From JBOGUF01 sp050696075 (GTDB lineage Bacteria; Chloroflexota; Chloroflexia; Thermomicrobiales; UBA6265): a stretch of DNA of 26,457 bases. This document shows positions 6,579 through 14,239 of this stretch, one piece after another (positions within the stretch are counted from its first letter, which is position 1; every line of letters begins with the position of its first letter). The position numbers and the translations under genes were made by a program. The DNA is taken from positions 1 to 26,457 of the forward strand of contig JBOGUF010000187.1 in the NCBI GenBank assembly GCA_050696075.1, given 5' to 3'. A model generated the notes under the pieces. It worked only from the letters and a program-made list of their open reading frames with translations, was not told the DNA's origin and ran no database searches.

Positions 6579-9017
6579 TCAAACGAGGTCGTGGCGGTGG
6601 GCGTGGGCGACGGCGGCGGAGCGAGAGGGGACGCCGAATTTGGCGAGGATGTGGCTAACGTGGGTTTGGACGGTGCGGTGGCTGAGGGAGAGCGCCTGGC
6701 TGATCTCGCGGTCGGAGTGGCCCTCGGCCAAGAGGAGCAGAACTTCCAGTTGGCGGCAGGTGAGGCCGGCGTGCGCCCCTGGATCATGCGCATTCGCGAC
6801 GGCCTCCGGCGAGGTGAGTGAGGAAATCAATGCCGACGCCTCGGCGATGGCCTGCTGCGAAGGCATCGCCTGGCCCTCCGCCCACGCGCTCGTAAACGCT
6901 TGCTCGCCCAAGTGGTTGCGGACAGCGCTCGTCACCCGTTCGTAGGCGGCGCGTTCGGGCAGAGCAAAGGACCGGCCGATGACCAGGCAGAGGGCATTCG
7001 CCGCGCCGAAGAGGCGGGCCGCCAGCCGCGGATGACCGCGTCCCGCGGCCAGCACCGCGAGATTGGCGAGCACGTTCGCGGTCAGTTCCTGGTGCCCGCT
7101 TGCCTGTTCGAGGGCAAGGCTCTCCGCGAACGCGGCGGCAGCTCGCGCATCGTCTCCCTGCTCGCAGGCGACAAGCCCGAGATAGTTGAGCGTCCAGGCG
7201 ACGACGAACGTGTTCCCCGCGGGTCGCGCGAGGCGCAGCGCCTCCTCGCAGCGCGCCATCGCTCCTGCCAGGTCACCTTGGCCGTACGCCACCACGCCGA
7301 GGTGATAGCACGTGAGGGCTTCGTAGAGGGTGTCACTGGCTTGACCGAAGAGCGCGCGTGCTGTGGCAAAGAGCGGCGCCGCCCGGTCGTACGCGCCCTG
7401 ATTCTCGGCCGCGGCCCCGAGCAGCATCAGCGAGAATGATGCGCCCCACGGGTCGTCCAGGGTGCGGTGGAGCGCCAGGCTTTGCTCGACGAGCGGGACC
7501 GCGCTCGTTTCGTCCCCCTGGTAGTGGGCCAGATCCCCCGCCCCGAGCAGCGCTCGGGCTCGCGCGGGGGTTGATGCCTCCCGGCTGTTCGCCATCGCTT
7601 GGTCCAGCCACCGGCGCCCTTCACTGAAGTGGCTGCGGAAATACCAGAACGGCCAGAGCGCGCCGGCCAACTGCAGGCTCTGCTCGCGTTCGCCGGCCCG
7701 GGCCAGCCAGGCCAGCGCCGCGCGCAGGTTGTCGTGCTCCTCCTCCATCTGGCCAAGCCACTCCACGCTGTGGGGGTGCTGCCGAAAGGTCTGCCAGGCG
7801 CCCTCCGCCAGTCGCAGGCACCACTCGGCATGCCGCCGGCGCACACGCTCGGCCTCGCCGCTCACCTCCAGCCGCTCCAGCCCGAACTCGCGGATCGTTT
7901 CCAGCATGGCGTACCGCGGCTCGCCGTCGTCGCCGACGTGGCGCAGCAGGCTCTTGTCGACCAGCAAGGCGATGCCGTCGAGGACGGAGCCGTGAGTCGT
8001 GAGTCGTACGTCGTGAGAAACGACGGCCGGACTACTCACGTCCCACGACTCATGACTCACGACTCGTTCGGCGGCGTCGAGCGTGAAGCCACCGACGAAG
8101 ACAGCGAGCTGGCAAAACAGGGCTTGCTCGTCGGCGTCCAGCAGGTCGTAGCTCCAGGCGATGGCGTCGCGCATGGTTCGCAGGCGGGTTGGCTCGTCGC
8201 GCGGGCCGCCGGTCAGGAGCGGGAGCCGCCATTCCAGCCGCGCCGCGAGCGCGGTCGGCGACAGGAGACGCACGCGGGCCGCGGCGAGCTCGATCGCCAG
8301 GGGCAGGCCGTCGAGGCGGTGGCAGATCTCGACGATGGCGGACGCGTTGTCGTCGGTGAGGGCGAACGCTGGATCGGCGGCGCGGGCGCGGGCGACGAAG
8401 AGGGCGACCGCCGCCGACCGGCCGCTCTCTTCGGCTGTGCGGGGGAGTTCGGCGGTCGGCACGTCAAGGGGTGGGACGGGGTATTCCTGCTCGCCGGAGA
8501 GGCGCAGTCGCCCCCGGCTCGTGACCAGCACGCAGAGCCCCGAGCAGTCCCTCAGAAGCTTGCCCACGACCGGCGCGGCCTCGATCACGTGCTCGAAGTT
8601 GTCGAGCACCAGCAGCAGGCGGCGCTCACGCAGCGCCTCGGTCAACCGCGCGATGAGCGGACGCCCGGGCGCGTCGGGGAGCCCCAGCATGCGCGCGATC
8701 GTCGGAAGCACCAGGGCCGGCTCGGCGAGCGGTGCCAGAGACACGAAGACGACGCCGTCGACGCGGTCGCTGAGGCCGGCAGCGAGGGCGAGGGCGATCC
8801 GGGTCTTGCCCACGCCGCCGGGGCCGGTGAGCGTCAGGAGGCGACGGGTGGGACCGGGGAAGCGCTCGCGGACGTCGTCCAGCAGGCGTTCGCGGCCGAC
8901 GAGGCTGGTCAGCGACACGGGCAGCGGCGGGAGTGCCAGGGGGCGCAGATCGGAAGTGAAGAGCGCTTCCGACTGATGGCCCCGCCACTCACTGGGGGCG
9001 GCGGCGGATATGGTCAT
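6579..9017 (-). CDS. NB-ARC/TPR transcriptional regulator with LuxR-type HTH
   Basis: This 812-residue protein is a large ATP-dependent regulator of the AfsR/MalT-like class. An STAND/NB-ARC ATPase starts with SLVGRERLLDDV and the P-loop GPGGVGKT (65-72), followed by LLLVLDNFEHV (Walker B), LVTSRGRLRLSGEQEYPV and DGLPLAIELAAAR. The middle (about 390-720) is helical TPR-like sequence. The last 60 residues form a LuxR helix-turn-helix (LTCRQLEVLLLLAEGHSDREISQALSLSHRTVQTH, continuing to AKFGVPSRSAAV). It probably senses an unknown ligand through the TPRs and activates transcription. ATG 9017 is favoured by GGAATCC upstream and because the N-terminus fits; the frame is open upstream to 9158. Oddity: between the winged-helix segment AAERVV and the conserved LDGIALLVDKSLL lies an extra stretch of about 25 residues rich in Ser, His and Val. 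It is encoded by a heptamer palindrome (7992-8067). Confidence 0.93.
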   Translation of the reverse strand: MTISAAAPSEWRGHQSEALFTSDLRPLALPPLPVSLTSLVGRERLLDDVRERFPGPTRRLLTLTGPGGVGKTRIALALAAGLSDRVDGVVFVSLAPLAEPALVLPTIARMLGLPDAPGRPLIARLTEALRERRLLLVLDNFEHVIEAAPVVGKLLRDCSGLCVLVTSRGRLRLSGEQEYPVPPLDVPTAELPRTAEESGRSAAVALFVARARAADPAFALTDDNASAIVEICHRLDGLPLAIELAAARVRLLSPTALAARLEWRLPLLTGGPRDEPTRLRTMRDAIAWSYDLLDADEQALFCQLAVFVGGFTLDAAERVVSHESWDVSSPAVVSHDVRLTTHGSVLDGIALLVDKSLLRHVGDDGEPRYAMLETIREFGLERLEVSGEAERVRRRHAEWCLRLAEGAWQTFRQHPHSVEWLGQMEEEHDNLRAALAWLARAGEREQSLQLAGALWPFWYFRSHFSEGRRWLDQAMANSREASTPARARALLGAGDLAHYQGDETSAVPLVEQSLALHRTLDDPWGASFSLMLLGAAAENQGAYDRAAPLFATARALFGQASDTLYEALTCYHLGVVAYGQGDLAGAMARCEEALRLARPAGNTFVVAWTLNYLGLVACEQGDDARAAAAFAESLALEQASGHQELTANVLANLAVLAAGRGHPRLAARLFGAANALCLVIGRSFALPERAAYERVTSAVRNHLGEQAFTSAWAEGQAMPSQQAIAEASALISSLTSPEAVANAHDPGAHAGLTCRQLEVLLLLAEGHSDREISQALSLSHRTVQTHVSHILAKFGVPSRSAAVAHAHRHDLV
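7992..8067. repeat. Bipartite heptamer palindrome (GTGAGTC) inside a coding region
   Basis: The left arm has four 7-bp units (GTGAGTC, GTGAGTC, GTACGTC, GTGAGAA). A 13-nt core ACGACGGCCGGAC follows. The right arm has five inverted units (TACTCAC, GTCCCAC, GACTCAT, GACTCAC, GACTCGT). It is translated as part of the LuxR-family regulator without breaking the frame. The GAGAA-ACGACG junction recurs in the element at 18408-18473. Confidence 0.85.
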
Positions 9018-9122
9018 GGCGGATTCCGTTCGCGTCCGCGCGACGTGGCTGATACGGTGATTCTGGCCGGTCCGTCGATCCGGCGTCAAGCGAAGGGCAC
9101 CCCATCGGCCGGCATCCGTCAT

Positions 9123-9140
9123 TCCGAGCGAACGCTCGGA
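9123..9140. repeat. Stem-loop after nrdB
   Basis: TCCGAGCG, AA, CGCTCGGA form a perfect 8-bp-arm palindrome about 26-43 nt past the nrdB stop. No T-run follows on the minus strand, so it is not a classical intrinsic terminator. The flanking text (GTCATTCCGAGCGAACG on the plus strand) looks like a dispersed repeat known from many genomes as GTCATTCCGAGCGAAGCGAGG. Confidence 0.4.
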
Positions 9141-9165
9141 GGAGGCGGGCTGACGCACGCTCCGC

Positions 9166-10185
9166 TCATTCCCAGACCAGCGTCGCCCCGCTCCGGTACT
9201 CGGTGACGCGGCTCTCGAAGAAGTTCTTCTCTTTGCCCAGGTCGATCGTCTCGCTCATCCAGGGGAAGGGGTTGCGCGCCCGGAACTGCCGGGGGAGGCC
9301 GATCCGCTCCAGTCGGCGGTCGGCCACGTACTCGACGTACGCACGAAAGAGACTCGCGTTCAACCCGAGCACGCCGCGCGGCAGGCACTCCTCGGCGTAG
9401 GCCACTTCCAACTCCACCGCCTCGCGGATGCGCTCGACGAGATGGTCCTGGAAGGCCGGCGTCCACAACTCCGGGTTCTCGCTCTTGATCCCGTTGATCA
9501 GGTCGATGCCGAAGTTGAGGTGGATCGTCTCGTCGCGCAAGATGTACTGGAACTGCTCGCCAATCCCTTTGAGCTGGTTCTGGCGGTGGAACGAGAGGAT
9601 CATCGCGAACCCAGCATAAAAGAAGATCCCCTCCATAATCACATAGTAACCAACCAGGTTCTCGAGGAACTTCTGGGCGCCCTCAAACGTGGATGTCGTG
9701 AAGTCCGGCCGCAGCAGGTCCTCGGTCAGCGCCATTTCGAGATTATCCTTGGCGGCAATCGCCGGGATCTGCCGGTACATGCCGAAGATCTGGCGCTCAT
9801 CCAGCCCCAGGCTCTCGACGATGTAGTGAAAAGCGTGCGTATGGATCGCCTCTTCGAACGCCTGCCGCAGCAAATACTGGCGGCACTCGGCGTTGGTGAC
9901 ATGCCGGAAGATCGCCAGCGTCAGATTGTTCGCCACCAGGCTCTCGGCCGTCGCGAAAAACCCGAGATTGCGCAGCACAACCAGCCGTTCGTCCTTGGTC
10001 AGCCGATCGCTCTTCCAGAGCTCGATGTCGCCGGCCATCGGCACCTCAGTCGGCATCCAATGGTTGGCGCAGCCGTTCAAGTAGTGCTCCCACGCCCAGT
10101 CGTACGTCAACGGCATGAGTTGGTTGACGTCAACGGTATCGCAGTTGATGAGTCGCTTGGCGTTGGTCGTGGTCGTCGTGATCAT
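9166..10185 (-). CDS. nrdB: Ribonucleotide reductase small subunit, subclass Ic (Tyr-radical site is Phe)
   Basis: The 339-residue R2 protein is the metallocofactor subunit of class I ribonucleotide reductase, which makes deoxyribonucleotides with NrdA. Metal ligands are Glu81 (FFATAESLV), Glu112 and His115 (EEAIHTHAFHY), Glu185 (IMEGIFF), Glu219 and His222 (RDETIH). The residue seven after Glu112, which is the radical Tyr in class Ia, is Phe119, and the first ligand is Glu rather than Asp. From memory, the Chlamydia trachomatis R2c positions are E89, E120, H123, F127, E193, E227 and H230; the spacing here is identical with an offset of 8. This is the signature of the Mn(IV)/Fe(III) subclass Ic enzyme. 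The C-terminal tail RSGATLVWE would dock to NrdA. ATG 10185 follows AAAGGA. nrdA lies upstream, separated by 325 bp of repeats. Confidence 0.95.
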   Translation of the reverse strand: MITTTTTNAKRLINCDTVDVNQLMPLTYDWAWEHYLNGCANHWMPTEVPMAGDIELWKSDRLTKDERLVVLRNLGFFATAESLVANNLTLAIFRHVTNAECRQYLLRQAFEEAIHTHAFHYIVESLGLDERQIFGMYRQIPAIAAKDNLEMALTEDLLRPDFTTSTFEGAQKFLENLVGYYVIMEGIFFYAGFAMILSFHRQNQLKGIGEQFQYILRDETIHLNFGIDLINGIKSENPELWTPAFQDHLVERIREAVELEVAYAEECLPRGVLGLNASLFRAYVEYVADRRLERIGLPRQFRARNPFPWMSETIDLGKEKNFFESRVTEYRSGATLVWE

Positions 10186-10262
10186 GAGGGGTGGTTCCTT
10201 TCACAGTCAGAAACGTGGTCATCGCCGCGCGGGGCTTAAGCCGCCGCGCTGACCAAACAAAC

Positions 10263-10419
10263 CCGGCTGATGGAGGTTGGCGAATGACATCGGTACTGAT
10301 GGCGCTTAGGTAGGGGCGGTTCGTGAACCGCACGGCTCGCCGGTGCCCACGTACGCGGGCGGTTCCCGCCCCGCCCCGACAGGCCATTCGGAAACATTTC
10401 GTCAACCTCCATCAGCCGG
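10263..10419. repeat. MITE-like element with 24-bp inverted ends between nrdA and nrdB
   Basis: The ends 10263-10286 and 10395-10419 are inverted copies (CCGGCTGATGGAGGTTG, then RCGAAATG or CGAATG) differing by one substitution and one indel. The inside holds smaller palindromes, including GCGGTTC-GT-GAACCGC near 10316-10331 and GGGCGG-TTC-CCGCCC near 10358. No ORF is inside. The 157-bp size, inverted ends and lack of coding capacity suggest a non-autonomous mobile element; target duplications are not obvious. Confidence 0.6.
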
Positions 10420-10433
10420 CTGGCGTTCTTCAG

Positions 10434-10480
10434 CCCCCTTTAGGGGGTTGTTGGGTCAGCCCGGAGTCCTGAGCTCCGGG
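10434..10480. repeat. Two stem-loops just after nrdA
   Basis: CCCCCT-TT-AGGGGG (10434-10447) and CCCGGAG-TCCTGAG-CTCCGGG (10460-10480) lie 31-77 bp past the nrdA stop. Neither is followed by a convincing T-run on the minus strand. They could attenuate nrdA-to-nrdB read-through or stabilise the nrdA mRNA 3' end, or they may be part of a dispersed repeat. Confidence 0.5.
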
Positions 10481-10510
10481 CGAAGCCAATACGAACGCCG
10501 CCTCGATCCA

Positions 10511-13312
10511 CTACTGGCACGCCTCGCACGCAACCGACGGCTCGTCCTCATCCTCCCGCTCAACCGCGACCGTACTAGATGCGCTTCGCGCCCGCATCCA
10601 CCGCGGCTGAATCCCCCAGCGGTTGACGTCGAGGGTCGACTGCTCGGACTGGGTGGCAGCGCGCGTGCGCAAGTAGTAGGTCGTCTTCAACCCCGACCGC
10701 CAGGCCAGGTGGTACGCCTCACTCAGCTTCTTGCCGCTCGGTTCGGCGAGGTAGAGGTTCAGCGACTGGCTCATGTCAATCCACTTCTGCCGCCGGGCGG
10801 CGCAGGCGATCAACCACGACAGGTCGATCTCGAACGCCGTCGGGTAGCGCGCCTTCAGATCGGCGGGAACGCGCTCAATAGCCTGCACCGAGCCATCCTG
10901 GTACTTCAGTTCGTCCCGCATCGCCTCGTCCCAGAGACCGCGGGCGGCTAGATCTTGCACCAACGCCTCGTTGACGACGGTGAACTCGCCCGAGAGATTG
11001 CTCTTGACGAAGAGGTTCGTGTACCGCGGCTCGATCGACTGCCCCACACCCTGGATGTTGGCGATCGTCGCGGTCGGCGCGATCGCCAGGCAGTTGCTGT
11101 TCCGCATCCCATGGCGGCGGACCGCCTCGCGCACCGGCTCCCAATCGAGGGTCGCGCTCAGATCGACCCCGATCAGTTCGCCCCGCTCCTCGGCCAGCAG
11201 CGGCACTGTGTCAATTGGCAGGAGACCTCGATCCCACTTCGACCCGGCATACGAGGCGTAGGAGCCGCGCTCGGCGGCCAGCTCGGTCGAAGCAAGAATC
11301 GCCTCGCGGGCAATCGCCTCCATACTTGCGTCAGCGAATGCAACCGCCTCTTCCGAGGCATACGACGCCCCCAGCCGCCAGAGGGCGTCCTGGAACCCCA
11401 TCAATCCCAGCCCGACCGGCCGGTGGCGCAGGTTCGACGTGCGCGCCTGGGGAATGGGGTAGTAGTTGAGGTCGATCACGTTGTCCAGCATCCGCATCGC
11501 CGTGCGGACCGTCTGCCGCAATCGCCCGCGGTCGATCCCGTCCGCTGCGACGTGAGCCGCGAGGTTGACCGAGCCCAAATTACAGACCGCGGCCTCCTCC
11601 GCGCTCGTGTTCAACACGATTTCGGTGCAGAGGTTGGCGTTGTGGATCACCCCGGCGTGGTCCTGCGGGCTGCGCACGTTGGCCGGGTCCTTGAAGGTCA
11701 GCCAGGGGTGACCGGTCTCGAAGAGGCTGGTCAGCATCTTCCGCCAGAGATCGGCCGCGCGCACCTGCCGCGCTTGCTCGATCTCGCCGCGGGCAAACGC
11801 CGCCTCGCACGCCGCGTATCGCTCGGAGAAGGCGCGACCATATAGGTCGTGCAGGTCCGGCACGGCGCTCGGGCTGAATAGAGTCCACGTGCCATCGTCG
11901 CGCACGCGCTGCATGAAGAGATCGGGCACCCAAAGGGCCGTGTTCATGTCGTGGGTGCGGCGGCGGTCGTCGCCGGTGTTCTTGCGCAGGTCGAGGAACT
12001 CTTCGACGTCGAGGTGCCACGCCTCCAGATAGGCGCAGACCGCCCCCTTCCGCTTGCCGCCCTGGTTGACTGCCACCGCGGCGTCGTTCGCGACCTTCAG
12101 GAATGGAACGACGCCCTGGCTCGACCCGTTCGTCCCCTTGATCCGGCTCCCAAGCGCCCGGACCTGCGTCCAGTCGTTGCCGATGCCGCCGCTCCACTTC
12201 GATAGCAACGCATTGTCGCGCACCGCCGAGAAGATGCCGTCCAGGTCGTCCGGCACCGTCGTCAGGAAGCACGAAGAAAGCTGCGGGTGCCGCGTGCCGC
12301 AGTTGAACAGCGTCGGTGTCGACGGGCAGGCGTGAAAGGTCGACATCAGCTCATAGAACTCGATCGCACGCGCCTCTCGCTCTTCCTCGTTCAGCGCCAA
12401 TCCCATCGCCACCCGCATCCAGAACACCTGCGGCAATTCGATCCGCCGGCCCCGGTGATGGATCAGGTAGCGGTCGTAGAGCGTTTGCAGTCCGAGGTAC
12501 TGAAAACGCAGGTCTCGCGCCGGGTCAAGCGCCACGCCCAGCCGGCCAAGGTCGAAGTCGAGCAGTTCAGGCGTCAGCAACTCCCGTTCAACCCCCTCCC
12601 GCACGTAGGCGACGAATGCGACGGGGTAGAGCGCCGCCGCCTCGTCGATCGTGACCCGGCGCCGGAGCACCTCTCCGTACAGACTCCGCAGTAACGCCCG
12701 CCTGGCGACGCGGGAATAAGCCGGGTCCTGCTCGATCCGCCCGCGAGCAGCAAGGGCAATGGCACGCTCGATGTCGGTGATCGCCATCCCGTGATGAACC
12801 GACGCCAGCACGTCGTCGACGACGGATTTCGCCGATACTCGGCCTTCGACCTCCGCGCAAGCGTCGTCCACCCAGGCGCGAAGCACCGCGCGATCAAGCA
12901 ACAGTTCCTGCCCATCGCCATCGACAACCCGTAGCGCCTCATCCTCGCGCCTCCGCGCCCTGGCTTCCCGATAGAGGATGTACCGCCGGGCGACGGCATA
13001 GGCCCCGTCCGCCATCAACTGCCGCTCGACTTCGTCCTGGATCTCTTCGACCCCCGGCTGTGCCCCAGCGGACAGCCGCGGCTGCAACGTCTCGACGACG
13101 CGCCCCGCGATCAGCTTCACCCGCGATGCCACCACCGCCCGCAACGGATCCGGAAACGGGCACCCCAACTCGGCCCGAAATGCCATTTCGATCGCCAACG
13201 CGATCCGCGTCGGATCGAACGCCGCCTCCCGTCCATCGCGCTTGCGCACGGTGGCCGTATCGAAATCACCATCGCCGACATCCGGCGGTCCAACGAGAAA
13301 CGTCGTACCCAT
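10511..13312 (-). CDS. nrdA: Ribonucleotide reductase large subunit, class I
   Basis: This 933-residue catalytic subunit reduces ribonucleotides using the radical stored in NrdB. An N-terminal ATP-cone (VRKRDGREAAFDPTRIALAIE) gives allosteric activity control. Active-site residues are Cys348 (PQLSSCFL), Asn560/Cys562/Glu564 (NLCTEI) and Cys577 (AVCNLGSVNLA). The Tyr-Tyr pair in KTTYYLRTR belongs to the class I radical-transfer path, and the C-terminal CEAC pair (929/932) is the thiol shuttle. ATG 13312 is preceded by GGAG with a 6-nt spacer; an in-frame ATG at 13318 is nearly as good. The gene is reached from the promoter at 13892-13920 through a cobalamin riboswitch and about 300 nt of further leader. 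In that leader I see only short hairpins (13564-13581, 13480-13495, 13353-13372) and no clear intrinsic terminator. Confidence 0.96.
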   Translation of the reverse strand: MGTTFLVGPPDVGDGDFDTATVRKRDGREAAFDPTRIALAIEMAFRAELGCPFPDPLRAVVASRVKLIAGRVVETLQPRLSAGAQPGVEEIQDEVERQLMADGAYAVARRYILYREARARRREDEALRVVDGDGQELLLDRAVLRAWVDDACAEVEGRVSAKSVVDDVLASVHHGMAITDIERAIALAARGRIEQDPAYSRVARRALLRSLYGEVLRRRVTIDEAAALYPVAFVAYVREGVERELLTPELLDFDLGRLGVALDPARDLRFQYLGLQTLYDRYLIHHRGRRIELPQVFWMRVAMGLALNEEEREARAIEFYELMSTFHACPSTPTLFNCGTRHPQLSSCFLTTVPDDLDGIFSAVRDNALLSKWSGGIGNDWTQVRALGSRIKGTNGSSQGVVPFLKVANDAAVAVNQGGKRKGAVCAYLEAWHLDVEEFLDLRKNTGDDRRRTHDMNTALWVPDLFMQRVRDDGTWTLFSPSAVPDLHDLYGRAFSERYAACEAAFARGEIEQARQVRAADLWRKMLTSLFETGHPWLTFKDPANVRSPQDHAGVIHNANLCTEIVLNTSAEEAAVCNLGSVNLAAHVAADGIDRGRLRQTVRTAMRMLDNVIDLNYYPIPQARTSNLRHRPVGLGLMGFQDALWRLGASYASEEAVAFADASMEAIAREAILASTELAAERGSYASYAGSKWDRGLLPIDTVPLLAEERGELIGVDLSATLDWEPVREAVRRHGMRNSNCLAIAPTATIANIQGVGQSIEPRYTNLFVKSNLSGEFTVVNEALVQDLAARGLWDEAMRDELKYQDGSVQAIERVPADLKARYPTAFEIDLSWLIACAARRQKWIDMSQSLNLYLAEPSGKKLSEAYHLAWRSGLKTTYYLRTRAATQSEQSTLDVNRWGIQPRWMRARSASSTVAVEREDEDEPSVACEACQ

Positions 13313-13352
13313 GGCCATCTCCGTTCCGATGTGGTTGTTCTCCACTCGGTAA

Positions 13353-13372
13353 GGGCACGGCCCGCCGTGCCC
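13353..13372. repeat. Palindrome GGGCACGG/CCGTGCCC in the nrdA leader
   Basis: Perfect 8-bp arms with a CCCG loop lie 41-60 bp before the nrdA start. The sequence is flanked by TAAGGGCACGG and looks like a dispersed palindrome rather than a terminator, as no T-run follows. Confidence 0.5.
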
Positions 13373-13609
13373 GGCTACTTGTGGCATTCAGTGCGGGTTC
13401 ATGCGTGGGAGATGGGGAAGGACGGCCTATCCAGAGACGCCATGCACCAGGCGTCCCGCCGATCAGGCAGCGCCGACCCTCGCTCCCGCGAGCGAATCAC
13501 GGACCGTTTCGGGAGAAGGGATAGCGGAGGGATGGCCGGGCGCGCACCAGCCGATCGCCCGCCGACCTTCCCGCGAAGGTCCGGGTCGTTCCCGCGCCGG
13601 TGCGGCGCG

Positions 13610-13886
13610 GACTATCGGCAGGTCTTCGGGCTCGCAGGCGTGGCGACGACCACGCGCCGCGCTCCTACTGGCCGTCGCTTCCCAGCTTCCCGGAGGGGCG
13701 GGGGTCAGGGGTCAGGGAGAAAGCGGCTAATCGTCCCTGCCCCCTAACTCCTAGCTCCCGCCCCCTCCGATCTGCCAGTGCTTCTGACGGCGGTCGTTCC
13801 TGCCTACCGCTGCGGGGCAGCTCCGGACTTGGACCGGATTCCCTCTTGTGCCGGGGGTCGTGTAAACGGCCCTCGGACCGATAGTC
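13610..13886 (-). ncRNA. Cobalamin riboswitch controlling nrdA
   Basis: Reading the minus strand, the closing stem P1 is perfect over 9 bp: GACTATCGG (13878-13886) pairs with CCGATAGTC (13610-13618). Inside are the conserved blocks GAGGGAATCCGGTCC (around 13831-13845), GCTGCCCCGCAGCGGTAGG (13803-13821), CACTGG (13775-13780), CCGGGAAG (13686-13693) and the B12 box AGCCCGAAGACCTGCC (13617-13632). These are the hallmarks of the AdoCbl-type aptamer in the right order. At 277 nt it is longer than usual, because a 70-bp heptamer palindrome fills the loop between CACTGG and CCGGGAAG. Family knowledge says ligand binding usually represses. The expression platform is not obvious: the nrdA start is about 300 nt away. 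Confidence 0.95.
13695..13764. repeat. Bipartite heptamer palindrome (GGGTCAG) inside the riboswitch
   Basis: The left arm is GGGGCGG, GGGTCAG, GGGTCAG. The 21-nt core begins GGAGAAAGCGGC. The right arm is CTGCCCC, CTAACTC, CTAGCTC, CCGCCCC. The outermost units are exact inverse counterparts of each other. It folds as its own hairpin and occupies nearly all of the 81 nt between two conserved aptamer blocks. Confidence 0.85.
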
Positions 13887-13891
13887 GGATC

Positions 13892-13920
13892 AATATATGG
13901 GGGTATGGAGTCATTGTCAA
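13892..13920 (-). promoter_or_regulatory. Consensus sigma70 promoter of the nrdA riboswitch transcript
   Basis: On the minus strand TTGACA (13915-13920) and TATATT (13892-13897) are separated by exactly 17 nt. Predicted transcription begins near 13885, at the first bases of riboswitch stem P1. Just upstream lies ACTATTAGTAGT (13922-13933), an AT-rich imperfect palindrome in otherwise GC-rich DNA. It could be an operator, for example for NrdR, but it does not match the NrdR box well. Confidence 0.9.
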
Positions 13921-13982
13921 TACTATTAGTAGTGTGACAACAGGACAACGCGGCATGCACTCGCTCTCGATCCATCGGCATT

Positions 13983-14231
13983 ATGATAGGTGACACTGCC
14001 TTCATCGAGCGTTTCTGGACAGAACGCCTCGACCTCCTCAAAGAGGAGGTCGAACACGAAGCAGAGAGGACACCCGTCCGAGGTGCACATCGCCGCGCCG
14101 TCGGAAACTGTCTAACCCTTTCCTGGCCGATCCCACGCGCATCGTGCGCTGGATGGGTCGCGACGTCTCCGTCGATCCCCAACCCGGCGGCGCCCTCCGC
14201 ATCGACATCAACGACTGGGCAACGACCGACC
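13983..14231 (+). pseudogene. Remnant of an ArsR-family tail and SRPBCC (AHSA1-like) protein start
   Basis: In one frame the DNA encodes FIERFWTERLDLLKEEVEHE, which resembles the C-terminal helix of ArsR-type regulators paired with SRPBCC genes. A different frame then reads VHIAAPSETV. After a one-base shift at the in-frame TAA, NPFLADPTRIVRWMGRD and VSVDPQPGGALRIDINDW follow, the classic start of an AHSA1/SRPBCC domain. The domain stops after about 45 residues, where a heptamer array and the ABC permease 3' end begin. No ATG with a ribosome site heads either part. I read it as decayed debris of a regulator/SRPBCC pair truncated on both sides. Confidence 0.55.
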
Positions 14232-14239
14232 GTGCTCCT

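Noticed and set aside
9123..9140. Intrinsic terminator of nrdB
   Set aside because: The stem is strong, but no T-run follows on the transcribed strand; it is kept only as a stem-loop.
7599..9206. 535-codon plus-strand frame opposite the LuxR-family gene
   Set aside because: It is the mirror of a conserved ATPase; its residues are a low-complexity Arg/Gly/Ala/Gln mixture with no recognisable domain.
9166..10185. R2lox ligand-binding oxidase instead of NrdB
   Set aside because: Ligand spacing (31, 73 and 34 residues between key Glu ligands), the C-terminal docking tail and the linked nrdA fit an R2c reductase subunit.
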